A stretch of DNA of 64,000 nucleotides from JACCTH01 sp035281645. GTDB taxonomy: Bacteria > Actinomycetota > Acidimicrobiia > Spongiisociales > ZC4RG35. Each line of letters opens with the position of its first letter. Within the stretch, counting starts at the first letter, position 1. The translations under genes and the position numbers were made by a program. The stretch spans positions 1 through 64,000 of the forward strand of contig DATEDN010000081.1 of NCBI GenBank assembly GCA_035281645.1, in the 5' to 3' direction. The notes below the pieces were generated by a model. That model made no database searches and was not told where the DNA came from. It saw only the letters and a list, made by a program, of their open reading frames with translations. Positions 24,139-32,973 of this stretch are shown piece after piece.

Positions 24139-24891
24139 ATGGCAAAATTGTCAGCGATGCGCCGCCCCATTGCCGTCCTCCTGATCGTGACCGCCTGTGG
24201 CGGGGCGCCGCTCTCGGGCGTGGGGGGACGATCCTCGGACTGGATCCGTGAGCCTACCCTCGCCACCACCGAGACCACTGCTCCTGATGGTCCTTCCCTC
24301 GCCTCGGTGCACCGGACCGAGTGGTTCAACGGCGACTTGGCACCGGTGGGCGGGACGACTCCGGCCGAGATCATCGCCGGCGTCTACACCAGGGCTCGGT
24401 CAAGTGATCCTTTCGTCCAGGCGACACCGGCTGAGATCGCGGCCGCGTTGCCAGGTATCGAGTTTCCCAGCCAGGTTCCCCCGGAGGTGCGATACATCAC
24501 GAGCCAGCTCGTGTACGACCTCTCTCAGCTGACCCTCGCCACCGACCAGGTGGCCGCGTTCGGTCTCTGGTCGGTCGAGCCCTATACGCGCTCGCGCTCT
24601 GTTGGCCAGCAAGCGGTGTTGACCGTCGTGAACGATCCCGAGGGCCTGGCGGCGATCTCCTCGGGACAGGCGGATACCAGCTGTGCTCGCTACATCGATC
24701 GCCAGGCTCAGTGTGCTGTGAGTACGGTGCGAGAACGTCCGGCTTGGGAGCTGGTCGACAACCTCGGGGTCACCCTGATCTGGTTCTCGGAGACCTATCG
24801 ATACGAGCTTTTCTTGCGCTCAGGGGTGAATCGATCCCTGGTCCGGGAGATGGCCGAATCCGCTCGTCCGCTTTCCGCGCTTTCCTTCTGA
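24139..24891 (+). CDS. Putative lipoprotein of unknown function
   Basis: A 250-residue protein with a lipoprotein signal: basic MRR, a hydrophobic run and the lipobox VTAC with Cys20 (counted from ATG 24139; the ATG at 24157 is an alternative start that shortens the n-region). After a Thr-rich stretch the mature part shows helical and beta segments (FVQATPAEIAAALPGIEFPSQ, TSQLVYDLSQLTLATDQVAAFGLW) and two more cysteines (CARYIDRQAQC) that could form a disulphide. No family is recognised. It ends 3 bp before the ABC transporter gene and may be transcribed with it, so a link to export is possible but only inferred. Confidence 0.65.
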   Translation: MAKLSAMRRPIAVLLIVTACGGAPLSGVGGRSSDWIREPTLATTETTAPDGPSLASVHRTEWFNGDLAPVGGTTPAEIIAGVYTRARSSDPFVQATPAEIAAALPGIEFPSQVPPEVRYITSQLVYDLSQLTLATDQVAAFGLWSVEPYTRSRSVGQQAVLTVVNDPEGLAAISSGQADTSCARYIDRQAQCAVSTVRERPAWELVDNLGVTLIWFSETYRYELFLRSGVNRSLVREMAESARPLSALSF

Positions 24892-24894
24892 TCG

Positions 24895-26778
24895 ATGTTT
24901 CACGGCCACGGCTGGAGCTATCTCCGCTTCGATCCCCAGCAAGAAACTAGCGAGCTCAATCGCGAGCTCCTGACCCGGGTTTGGCACTACGGGCGGCCCT
25001 ATCGGCGCCAGCTGGTCGGCATCATCTTTACGGTTTTTGCTACTGCCATCATCGGCGTACTCCCGCCCCTTCTCATTCGCCAGCTGATCGACGTGGCGTT
25101 GCCGAATCGGGATTTGGGTCTGTTGACCCTGCTGGGGGCGGGGATGGTGCTCTTGCCTCTGATCAATTCCGGTATCGGTGTACTGCAGCGTTGGTGGTCG
25201 GCGCGAGCCGGGGAAGGGATCATCTATGACCTTCGTCGACAGCTCTACGCCCACCTGCAGCGAATGTCTCTGCGTTTCTTCACGTCGACTCGAACCGGCG
25301 AATTGATTTCGCGCGTCAACAGCGATGTGGTGGGGGCCCAACAAGCCATCACCGGCACGTTTCTCACCGTCTTTTCCAACCTGGTGTCGGTGAGCGTGAT
25401 CCTGGTGGTGATGTTGCAAGCCGAGTGGCGGCTGACGTTGCTGGCTCTGATGGCCTTGCCTCTCTTCGCTTTGCCGGCCCGCCGGGTGGCCCGGATCCTG
25501 CGTCGATACACCGACGAGCAGATGGAAAAGAACGCCGCTATGTCCGTCATCCTGCAGGAGACGTTCAACATCTCCGGGGCTTTGCTGGTCAAGTTGTTTG
25601 GTCGAGAGCAGCGGGAGGTCGATCGCTACAGCCATGAGGCGGCGCAAGCGCGCGATCTGGGAGTGAAATCGGCGATGGTGGGGAGGTGGTTCTTCGCCAC
25701 CCTGGGCCTGGTGGGGGCGATTGGGAGCGCTGTCGTTTTCTGGTTCGGCGGCTTCATGGTGATCCGCAATGAGCTCACCGTCGGGACCGTCGTCATGTTC
25801 ACGGGTCTTTTGGCGCAGCTGTACGGGCCGCTGAGCTCGCTCACCAATAGCCGGGTAGAGCTGGCCACCTCGCTGGTGAGCTTCGAGCGGGTGTTCGAGG
25901 TGCTTGACATGCAATCGGAACTGATCGAAGGAAAAGAGGACCTCTATCCGATCAAGGGCGACATCAGTTTTGACCGGGTGTCATTTCGTTATCAATCGGC
26001 AGAGCCGATCGGGCTCGAGGCCGTAAAACGCTCCGGACGCCGGGGAACCTTCGAGGTCGGTTTTGTTCCCCAGCAAGTCTCGACCCGTCCGTGGGCGATC
26101 GAAGATGTCAGCTTCGAGATCAAGGCGGGTGAGCTAGTGGCGTTGGTGGGGCCGAGCGGCGCCGGCAAAACGACGATTTCCTATTTGATCCCCCGTCTCT
26201 ACGACGTCGACCTGGGTGCGATCAGGATCGACGGTCATGATGTGCGAGATTTGACCTTCAACTCCATCGCCCGAGGAATGGGGGTCGTCACCCAGGAGAC
26301 TTATCTATTTCACGACACGATCGCGGCCAACCTTCGCTACGCCCGCGAAGACGCCACCGAGGACCAGCTCCAACAGGCGGCCGTGGCGGCGAACATCGCC
26401 GAGTTCGTCAATTCGCTTCCCGACGGATTCGAGACCGTGGTGGGAGAGCGGGGTTACCGTTTGTCGGGAGGCGAACGCCAGCGGATGGCGATCGCCCGCG
26501 TCATCTTGAAGGATCCGGCGGTGCTGATCCTCGACGAGGCCACCTCACATCTCGACTCTCGCTCCGAGGCCCTGATCCAGGATGCGCTCGAAAAATTGAT
26601 GGTGGGACGCACCTCGGTGGTTATCGCCCACCGGCTCTCCACCATCCTCGCCGCCGATCAAATCCTGGTTCTCGACCACGGCCGTTTGGTGGAGAAGGGA
26701 ACCCACCGCGAGTTGATGGCGGGGAGTGGTCTCTATCGAGAGCTCTTCGAGACCCAGTTCCGGGCCGTCGCCAATTAG
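24895..26778 (+). CDS. ABC exporter, permease-ATPase (homodimer type)
   Basis: A 627-residue half-exporter that should work as a homodimer. Six membrane helices in residues about 35-330, with RFFTSTRTGELISRVNSDV, a typical coupling segment. The ATPase domain has Walker A GPSGAGKTT, signature LSGGERQR, Walker B AVLILDEATSHLDS with catalytic Glu, and H-loop IAHRLS, all intact. Between the D-loop-like strand and Walker A there is an insertion of about 25 residues (IGLEAVKRSGRRGTFEVGF) that is longer than usual. The start ATG 24895 immediately follows the lipoprotein stop. Substrate unknown; lipid or peptide export is common. Confidence 0.92.
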   Translation: MFHGHGWSYLRFDPQQETSELNRELLTRVWHYGRPYRRQLVGIIFTVFATAIIGVLPPLLIRQLIDVALPNRDLGLLTLLGAGMVLLPLINSGIGVLQRWWSARAGEGIIYDLRRQLYAHLQRMSLRFFTSTRTGELISRVNSDVVGAQQAITGTFLTVFSNLVSVSVILVVMLQAEWRLTLLALMALPLFALPARRVARILRRYTDEQMEKNAAMSVILQETFNISGALLVKLFGREQREVDRYSHEAAQARDLGVKSAMVGRWFFATLGLVGAIGSAVVFWFGGFMVIRNELTVGTVVMFTGLLAQLYGPLSSLTNSRVELATSLVSFERVFEVLDMQSELIEGKEDLYPIKGDISFDRVSFRYQSAEPIGLEAVKRSGRRGTFEVGFVPQQVSTRPWAIEDVSFEIKAGELVALVGPSGAGKTTISYLIPRLYDVDLGAIRIDGHDVRDLTFNSIARGMGVVTQETYLFHDTIAANLRYAREDATEDQLQQAAVAANIAEFVNSLPDGFETVVGERGYRLSGGERQRMAIARVILKDPAVLILDEATSHLDSRSEALIQDALEKLMVGRTSVVIAHRLSTILAADQILVLDHGRLVEKGTHRELMAGSGLYRELFETQFRAVAN

Positions 26779-27311
26779 CCGCCGGGGTCCCAGGCGGGCT
26801 CTGGTTCGAAACCGGTCAGCACGAAGTCGCCAGTGTCCTCGGTTCGGGTGCCGGGAACCAGGACCAGCGGCACCTGACATCGCTCCATGACCCTCACCGA
26901 GATACTCGTCCAGGCCTGCTCGGTGAAGAGGCGGCGAGTGGCCCCCATGATGATCGTATCGATGGCAAGCTCATGGGCAGTTCTGATGATCGCCTCGGCG
27001 GGATCATCCCCCTCCACCAGGCGGATGGTGGCGGTGCGCGAGCGCGCGGCCAGCGCCGATACGAGAGGATCGACGATGCGCCTGCCTCGCTCTTCGAGAT
27101 AGCGGGCAGCTTTCATCTCGGCCTGCTCGTCTCGCCGGGAGTCGTCGTCGAGGAGGGAGCGCCGCTCCTCGTCGTCGAGCGAAGCCAGGAAAGTGCGGGG
27201 CACCTGGATGACAGTCATGACCGTGATCGAGCCCTCGTCGACCAGCAGATCGCAGAAGTTGGCTACCGCAGACGGTGGCAGGACGCCGGTGGTGGCGACT
27301 AGCACGTGCAC
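26775..27311 (-). CDS. Universal stress protein family
   Basis: A single UspA-like domain (about 178 aa from GTG 27311). Visible parts are the N-terminal strand HVLVATTGVLPPS, the long helix with EMKAARYLEERGRRIVDPL, the strand-loop RLVEGDDPAEAIIRTAHELAIDTIIMGATRR, and SISVRVMERCQVPLVLVPG. The IIMGATRR-x9-S pattern is the adenine-nucleotide-binding loop (G-x2-R/x9-G-S type) in altered form. I prefer GTG 27311 to the TTG at 27362, since the extra residues do not resemble the family and overlap the divergent flavin reductase. A C-terminal tail of about 20 residues is acidic and proline-rich. It overlaps the ABC gene end by 4 bp. Confidence 0.8.
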   Translation of the reverse strand: MHVLVATTGVLPPSAVANFCDLLVDEGSITVMTVIQVPRTFLASLDDEERRSLLDDDSRRDEQAEMKAARYLEERGRRIVDPLVSALAARSRTATIRLVEGDDPAEAIIRTAHELAIDTIIMGATRRLFTEQAWTSISVRVMERCQVPLVLVPGTRTEDTGDFVLTGFEPEPAWDPGG

Positions 27312-27370
27312 GTATCGGGAGGTTAGGTGGGCAGCTGCCTTTACCGCCCTCCCGAGCCACAATGGAGTCG

Positions 27371-27877
27371 ATGGATGCGGCGCTGCTCAATCAGGTGACC
27401 TGGATGATTCCCAACGCCCTCGCCCTGATCGGCTCGGCGGCGGGCGAGGAACAAAATGCGATGACGGCCTCATGGGTCACCCAGCTATCCATGGAGCCGG
27501 TTCTGATCGGAGTCGGGGTTGACAACAAGGCAATCACCCATCGCCTGATCAACGAGGGCGGCGGATTCAGCGTCAACTTGTGGTCGCCGGATGACACCAA
27601 GGTCTTTGTCAAGTTCTCGAAGCCCGCCGTCTCCGAGAACGGCACGCTGAACGGGAGGCCGGTGCGCACGGCGGTGACTGGTGCTCCGGTCTTTGAGGAG
27701 GCGGTGGCCTGGATGGACTGTGCGGTCCGTCAGGCAATCGATCTCGGCACCCACACCCTATTTATCGGCGAGGTGGTGGGCGCCGAGGTAAACGTTCCCG
27801 ACAGTCGGGCGGCGGCGGTATCGGACACCCGGATGAAGTACGGCGGGGTCAAGCGGGGCGGCCATCAGGTCATCTAG
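27371..27877 (+). CDS. Flavin reductase family protein (split barrel)
   Basis: FMN-binding split-barrel protein, about 168 aa, that may reduce flavin with NAD(P)H for a partner monooxygenase, or be a cofactor-binding enzyme on its own. Blocks: NALALIGSAAGEEQNAMTASWVTQLSMEPVLIGVGVD (typical flavin reductase opening), NEGGGFSVNLWSPDD, and VGAEVNVPDSRAAAVSDTRMKYGGVK at the C-terminus. The start is uncertain between ATG 27371 and ATG 27362; either overlaps nothing essential. Next gene, an SDR, begins 24 bp later on the same strand. Confidence 0.82.
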   Translation: MDAALLNQVTWMIPNALALIGSAAGEEQNAMTASWVTQLSMEPVLIGVGVDNKAITHRLINEGGGFSVNLWSPDDTKVFVKFSKPAVSENGTLNGRPVRTAVTGAPVFEEAVAWMDCAVRQAIDLGTHTLFIGEVVGAEVNVPDSRAAAVSDTRMKYGGVKRGGHQVI

Positions 27878-27901
27878 CGGGCACAGGTAACGTCGAAGCC
27901 G

Positions 27902-28681
27902 ATGGAAGTACGCCTGGAGGGAAAGGTCGCGGTCGTGACCGGCGGTAGCCGCGGCATCGGGCAAGCGACGGCCGGCCTGATGCTGGCCTCCGGTGCTGAA
28001 GGAGTCGTAATCACCAGCCGCAAACCCGAGAACCTCGAGCAAGCGAAGGCCGAGCTTTTGAATTCGGGAGCCGATGCCGATCGACTGGAGGCAATCACCG
28101 CCCGGGCCGACGACGTTGAGGACGCCCGACGGACGATCGCGGCCACCATCGAACGCTTCGGATCGTGCGACATCCTGGTAAACAACGCCGGCACCAACCC
28201 CGCACCGGGGCCTTTGGTCACTGTCGATCTCGGAGCGGTGGACAAGACGTGGGCCGTGAACCAGCGAGGGCCTTTGCTCTGGTGCCAGCAAGCGGTTAGG
28301 CAGTGGATGGCAGACCATGGGGGCGCGATCGTGAACGTCAGCTCGGTGGGCGGTATGCGGCCGGCCCCCATCCTCGGCGCCTACAACATCTCCAAGGCTG
28401 CCCTCGCCCATTTCACCCACCAGCTGGCTATGGAATTGGCTCCGGTGGTGCGGGTCAACGCCGTCGCCCCGGGGGTGGTCAAAACCCGGCTGGCCGGATC
28501 TCTCTGGGAGGGAAGGGAAGAAGAAGCGAGCAAGGGCCACCCTCTGGGCCGTTTGGGCGAGCCCGACGACATTGCCCGGGCCATCGTCTTCCTGGCCTCC
28601 GATGCCGCCAGCTGGATCACCGGTGTCGTCCTCCCGGTTGATGGCGGCGTCATCGGCGCCTCCGGGAGCGCCATCTCGTGA
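27902..28681 (+). CDS. SDR-family oxidoreductase (FabG-like)
   Basis: Short-chain dehydrogenase/reductase, 259 aa. It has the cofactor glycine motif TGGSRGIG, NNAGTNP, the catalytic Ser (IVNVSSVGG), Tyr and Lys (YNISK), and the C-terminal VLPVDGG. The stretch SRKPENL after strand 2 suggests NADP preference. Its stop overlaps the cofG start (GTGA), so it belongs to an SDR-cofG-cofH operon. Usual family roles are 3-oxoacyl reductase or general alcohol dehydrogenase; the operon position raises but does not show an involvement with F420 metabolism. Confidence 0.88.
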   Translation: MEVRLEGKVAVVTGGSRGIGQATAGLMLASGAEGVVITSRKPENLEQAKAELLNSGADADRLEAITARADDVEDARRTIAATIERFGSCDILVNNAGTNPAPGPLVTVDLGAVDKTWAVNQRGPLLWCQQAVRQWMADHGGAIVNVSSVGGMRPAPILGAYNISKAALAHFTHQLAMELAPVVRVNAVAPGVVKTRLAGSLWEGREEEASKGHPLGRLGEPDDIARAIVFLASDAASWITGVVLPVDGGVIGASGSAIS

Positions 28682-29805
28682 CGCATCCTCGCCCCGACCC
28701 CGAGTTGGCTATGTCGTACCTCGATGGGGTGCGCGATCCGGGCCCGCTCTTTGCGGAGGCGCGTCGTCTCCGCGATGAGGGCAAAGGGACCACGGTCACC
28801 TACAGCCGCAAGGTATTCATACCGCTGACCACCCTCTGTCGGGATCGATGTACCTACTGCACTTTCGCCCAGCCTCCCGGAGCAGGTGGCATGTACCTGA
28901 CTCCCGACGAAGTGTTGGCGGTGGCCCGCGCCGGCAGCCGCCACGGATGCACGGAGGCTCTCTTCACGCTCGGAGATCGCCCCGAGGATCGCTGGCCGCA
29001 GGCTCGCGCCTTCCTCGACTCGGTGGGAGCAAGCACCACCCTCGATTACGTGGCGGCGATGAATAGGTTGGTTCTGGAGGAGACCGGTCTTTTTCCTCAT
29101 GCCAACCCAGGCTTGATGTCGTTGACCGAGATGGCCGAGCTCCGGCCCCTCAACCCCTCGATGGGATTGATGCTCGAGAATGTCTCCAGGCGACTCCTCG
29201 AACCGGGCATGCCTCATTTCGATTGCCCGGACAAGGACCCCAACCTGCGCCTGGAGACGATTGCCAATGCCGGCCGGCTATCGGTTCCCTTCACGACCGG
29301 AGTATTGATCGGCATCGGTGAGAACAACCGCGAGATCGTCGATTCGATCATTGCCCTCGAGCGCGCCAGTGGGACCTGGGGATCGATCCAAGAAGTGATA
29401 GTCCAGAACTTTCGCGCCAAGGCCAATACTCCGATGAGGCGGCACTCCGAGCCTCTCCCGGCCTGGTTTGCAATCGTTGTTGCCGTCGCCCGGTGGTTCC
29501 TGGGACCGACTATGAACCTTCAGGTTCCCCCCAATCTCACCGAGCACTTCGAGCTGTATCTCGACGCCGGGATCAACGACTGGGGGGGAGTGAGCCCGCT
29601 CACTATCGATTGGGTCAATCCCGAACAGCCCTGGCCACATCTGGACGAGCTGGCGGCCCGAACTTCCGCCGCCGGATTCCAGCTCGCCCCCCGGCTACCG
29701 GTCTACCCGGAATTCATCACGCCGCGATGGATCGATCCCGGGTTGTTGCCGCGAGTTCGGGAAGCAGCCGAGAAGCTCGAGCACCTAGCCGGAGCGCTGG
29801 CATGA
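28678..29805 (+). CDS. cofG: 7,8-didemethyl-8-hydroxy-5-deazariboflavin synthase, CofG subunit
   Basis: Radical-SAM half of FO synthase, the first step toward coenzyme F420, together with CofH. 375 aa with the cluster motif CRDRCTYC (C-x3-C-x2-C, about residues 56-63) after the typical VTYSRKVFIPLTTL, then GGMYLTPDEVLAVARAGSRHGCTEALFTLGDRPE and the C-terminal GGVSPLTIDWVNPEQPWP. Start is GTG 28678, overlapping the SDR stop; the stop overlaps cofH as ATGA. Separate cofG and cofH contrasts with the fused FbiC of mycobacteria. Confidence 0.95.
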   Translation: MTHPRPDPELAMSYLDGVRDPGPLFAEARRLRDEGKGTTVTYSRKVFIPLTTLCRDRCTYCTFAQPPGAGGMYLTPDEVLAVARAGSRHGCTEALFTLGDRPEDRWPQARAFLDSVGASTTLDYVAAMNRLVLEETGLFPHANPGLMSLTEMAELRPLNPSMGLMLENVSRRLLEPGMPHFDCPDKDPNLRLETIANAGRLSVPFTTGVLIGIGENNREIVDSIIALERASGTWGSIQEVIVQNFRAKANTPMRRHSEPLPAWFAIVVAVARWFLGPTMNLQVPPNLTEHFELYLDAGINDWGGVSPLTIDWVNPEQPWPHLDELAARTSAAGFQLAPRLPVYPEFITPRWIDPGLLPRVREAAEKLEHLAGALA

Positions 29806-31661
29806 ACGTCACCTTTGTCCGCCTCCGCCCGGCCCAAGCGATGACTCCGGCGGCTGCCGAATCGCGGTGGCGGGAAGGAACGACCGTGGTCGAGCTGGCC
29901 CCAGCGGATAAGGAGGCGTTGGCTGCTTCCTTGGGAGGTGGGCTGCTTCCGGTGACGATCGGGACCGCCGATCCCGAGGCCGCCGCCTGGGTCGTGGCGG
30001 CGGGGACGGGTGTTGAGCACGAGCCCCGCTGGAGAGTGAGCATCGATGCCGGCGCCACCTCATTCGAGTCGCTCCTCGACGAGGTCGCCCGCGTTCAGCC
30101 GGCGTTCTTGCGCTGCGGAAGAGCGCGGGTTGCTGAGCTCTCGAGGATCTGTGCCCTGCCCGGCATCGACACCGTGCTCTCGGTATTCGTCGACGACGTC
30201 GATTCGGCGCTGGCGGCGGTGGCGGCCGGTGCCTCGGACTTGCTGCTGCGGGACTGGGATGGGGAGGGAATCGGTGATCTCCGCGATGCCCTTTTCCCGC
30301 ACCAGTTGTTGGAGCGAAGTGCCTTCCCTCCCCAGCGCCCGATCGACGAAATGCGCATCCACCTCCCTCCGGCGGTTTACACGGTTTGGTTGCGGCAGGT
30401 CGATGGCGGGGGAGTGGTTCGGCCCCGTTGGGAGTGGGCTCCCGGCAAGGCGCTACCCGCTCCGGTGCCGTCCGCCAGGCTCTCGGCCCAATGGATGGAC
30501 CCGGCGTGGCTGGGTTCGCCGGCTCCGCCTGAATTGAGCAAGGCCGGGGAGCTTCGCCCCATCCTCGAGCGCTCGCTCGCCGGGACCGCGCCCAGTCGCG
30601 ACGACGTCGAGGCCCTGTTTGGGGCCCGGGGCGATCAGGTCGACGCCGTTGCTTACGTCGCCGACGAACTCCGTCGCCTCGAGGTGGGGGAAACCGTCAC
30701 ATACGTGATCAATCGCAACATCAACTACACCAATCAGTGCTATTTCCGCTGTGGCTTTTGCGCTTTTTCGAAGGGGCCCCGAAGTCTCAACCTGCGCGAG
30801 GAGCCCTATCTCATCCCAATCGAGGGAATCGTGGGGCTGGCGGTCGAGGCTTCTGAACGGGGAGCCACCGAAGTCACCCTGCAAGGGGGGATTCACCCCC
30901 AGTTCACGGGTGACTTCTACGCCGGGGTCGTGGAGGCAATCAAGGCCCGCCTCCCCGAGATGCACATTCACGGGTTCACCCCCCTCGAGATCTGGCAGGG
31001 GGCCGAGACCCTCGGTGTTCCTGTCCGCAGCTTCCTCGAGAGGCTTCGAGCCGCCGGTCTCGGGAGCTTGCCGGGGACCGCGGCGGAAGTGCTCGACGAT
31101 TCGGTCCGACGCTTCCTGTGTCCGGACAAGATCCGAACTGCCCAATGGGCGGAAGTGATGCTCACGGCCCACGAACTCGGGCTCCGCGCCACTGCCACCC
31201 TCATGTTCGGGCACATCGACCACCCCTCGGCCTGGGCCAACCATCTCGAGGTCATCCGTCAGATCCAGCGCCGGACCGGCGGCTTCACCGAATTCGTCCC
31301 GCTGCCATTCGTCCACATGGGAGCCCCCATCTTCCTTCGCGGTCAATCCCGTCCTGGACCCACCTGGGATGAGGTGGTTCTGGTCCACGCGGTGTCCCGG
31401 ATCGCCTTCGCGGGTCTAATTCCCAACATTCAGGCCTCCTGGGTGAAACTGGGACTCGACGGGGGCGCCCGCTTGCTCGATGCCGGATGCAACGACCTCG
31501 GTGGCACGCTCATGGGTGAAATCATCACCCGTTCGGCGGGGGCAGCTCACGGTCAGGAGGTGAGCCCGGAGGAGTTCGTGGAGACCATCAAGTCGGCGGG
31601 CCGCCGCCCGGCTCGTCGGAGTACCACCTATCAGATCCTGGAGGAAGCGGACGTCGACTAG
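29802..31661 (+). CDS. cofH: FO synthase, CofH subunit, with 250-residue N-terminal extension
   Basis: 619 aa. The C-terminal part, from about residue 250 (GELRPILERSLAG), is a standard CofH radical-SAM enzyme with Cys313, Cys317 and Cys320 (CYFRCGFC) preceded by YVINRNINYTNQ and followed by TLQGGIHP; it joins 4-hydroxyphenylpyruvate/tyrosine-derived units with CofG products to make FO. The first about 250 residues are not part of usual CofH: they contain alternating strand/helix segments (WRVSIDAGATSFESLLDEV, VLSVFVDDVDSALAAVAAGASDLLL) and no cysteine cluster, and end in LSAQWMDPAWLG. The ATG at 29802 overlaps the cofG stop, which supports this start. An in-frame opening farther upstream runs inside cofG and is not real. 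Confidence 0.9.
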   Translation: MNVTFVRLRPAQAMTPAAAESRWREGTTVVELAPADKEALAASLGGGLLPVTIGTADPEAAAWVVAAGTGVEHEPRWRVSIDAGATSFESLLDEVARVQPAFLRCGRARVAELSRICALPGIDTVLSVFVDDVDSALAAVAAGASDLLLRDWDGEGIGDLRDALFPHQLLERSAFPPQRPIDEMRIHLPPAVYTVWLRQVDGGGVVRPRWEWAPGKALPAPVPSARLSAQWMDPAWLGSPAPPELSKAGELRPILERSLAGTAPSRDDVEALFGARGDQVDAVAYVADELRRLEVGETVTYVINRNINYTNQCYFRCGFCAFSKGPRSLNLREEPYLIPIEGIVGLAVEASERGATEVTLQGGIHPQFTGDFYAGVVEAIKARLPEMHIHGFTPLEIWQGAETLGVPVRSFLERLRAAGLGSLPGTAAEVLDDSVRRFLCPDKIRTAQWAEVMLTAHELGLRATATLMFGHIDHPSAWANHLEVIRQIQRRTGGFTEFVPLPFVHMGAPIFLRGQSRPGPTWDEVVLVHAVSRIAFAGLIPNIQASWVKLGLDGGARLLDAGCNDLGGTLMGEIITRSAGAAHGQEVSPEEFVETIKSAGRRPARRSTTYQILEEADVD

Positions 31662-32857
31662 GTGTAGGCGAAGGGGTATCCGGGGCGTCCCTTGGCCAAC
31701 CAGTCGGTGAGGGCGTCGGCAGTGGATACGTCGGCGCCCAACGATTTGGCCAGGTGATAGCGGTGATTGAGGACGTCGCAATAAGCCTGAATTGGATCCG
31801 ACACCCCGGCGAGAGCCGTCAGCGAGGACAACATCGGCTCGAACTCCGTTGCCCGCCAGCGAGTGGCCAGGGTCGATTTGGTGGCGGCGCTGTCTGAGTG
31901 CCGAGCCGAGAAATAGTGAACGTCGGCGAGGATGGCCTTGGCCTGATTCTCGAGGGCATCGATCCCTGTCAGAGCCTTGAGACGGTTGGTGTGGAAGTTA
32001 CGGTTCCCGACCCTGACCTTGATGATCATCTCAGAGGTGTCATCGAGGGAGGGCAGCAGGTCGACCTCTTCGACGTCGAAGCCGAGACGGTTCAGTCGTT
32101 CGACCCGCTCGGTGACCCGAAATCGCTCGTCGACTCCGATTTTCGTTGCCTGGCCCAGCTCGGCCCAGAGGTTTTCGTAGCGGAGGGCGATGTCATAGCC
32201 AAGTTCCAGATCGGCTCGATCCAGATCCACTCCCGCCTCGGCAGCGATGTCGGCCATCCCTCCTGCCACGTTCTCGACCATGATCTCGAGATCCTCGTTC
32301 CGCTGCCCATCGGTGAGATCGTCGTCGTACATGCGAGCGGTTTCGGCATCGACCATGATCGTTTCGATCGCCTCGGCGTCGAACCGATAGAGCACGTTGG
32401 AGAGGCTGCAATCACCCCAGAAGCAGCCAGCTAGATGCAATTCGACCAAGAGGCCGGCGAACGCGTCGAGGAGCTGACTTCGTCGGGCACCGAATCCGGG
32501 CCCGGCCAGCATCTCCCGGTAGGAAAACGAGAAAGGCTCGTAGGCGGTGATCAACGCCGCCGAGTGTTCTGCCGTTCGATCGGGAGCCCGGTTCTCGACG
32601 ACGCCGACCGCGTGTACGGCCGGTGCCCCTACCGCCTCCAACGCCCGCAGCACTGCATAGTCGTTATGGGCTAGTTCGGTGGCGAGTTCCTTGACGACGT
32701 AGGTCCCCTCGGGGAAGGAAAGGAATCGGACCTCGTGGCGGCTGATTCCCTTGGGAAGATCGAGGAGGATCGGAAGCTCCCACTCCGCAATCGAGTGGGA
32801 CCAGGGAAGGTCGAGGAACAGGGGATGGCCCGGGCGGATTGTGAGTTGGGGGGCCAC
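31658..32857 (-). CDS. DUF4032 domain protein (kinase-like fold)
   Basis: About 399 aa from GTG 32857. Family blocks of DUF4032 are clear: LDLPWSHSIAEWELPILLDLPKGISRHEVRF, YVVKELATELAHNDYAVLRALE (Lys and Glu of a protein-kinase-like N-lobe), HLAGCFWGDCSLSNVLYRFD (a catalytic-loop-like H-x-D-x4-N arrangement, here GDCSLSN) and IMVDAETARMYDD (DFG-like Asp). It therefore probably binds ATP; whether it phosphorylates a substrate is not known. The longer frame to 32989 would overlap the divergent CorA gene start. The 3' end overlaps cofH by 4 bp. Confidence 0.8.
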   Translation of the reverse strand: MAPQLTIRPGHPLFLDLPWSHSIAEWELPILLDLPKGISRHEVRFLSFPEGTYVVKELATELAHNDYAVLRALEAVGAPAVHAVGVVENRAPDRTAEHSAALITAYEPFSFSYREMLAGPGFGARRSQLLDAFAGLLVELHLAGCFWGDCSLSNVLYRFDAEAIETIMVDAETARMYDDDLTDGQRNEDLEIMVENVAGGMADIAAEAGVDLDRADLELGYDIALRYENLWAELGQATKIGVDERFRVTERVERLNRLGFDVEEVDLLPSLDDTSEMIIKVRVGNRNFHTNRLKALTGIDALENQAKAILADVHYFSARHSDSAATKSTLATRWRATEFEPMLSSLTALAGVSDPIQAYCDVLNHRYHLAKSLGADVSTADALTDWLAKGRPGYPFAYT

Positions 32858-32973
32858 CGATACATTCTGTGGCGCGAGCGGTCGAGGTGGCAAGCGAGCG
32901 CAGACCAGGGTTGGCCGGCTCCGGCGGTGGGTATCAGCGGCCCGATGCATTTCAACCCGATGTTCTTCTAGGC

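Noticed and set aside
29493..29801. Upstream extension of cofH inside cofG
   Set aside because: It is an alternative frame within the cofG coding region; the ATGA overlap at 29802 gives a natural start.
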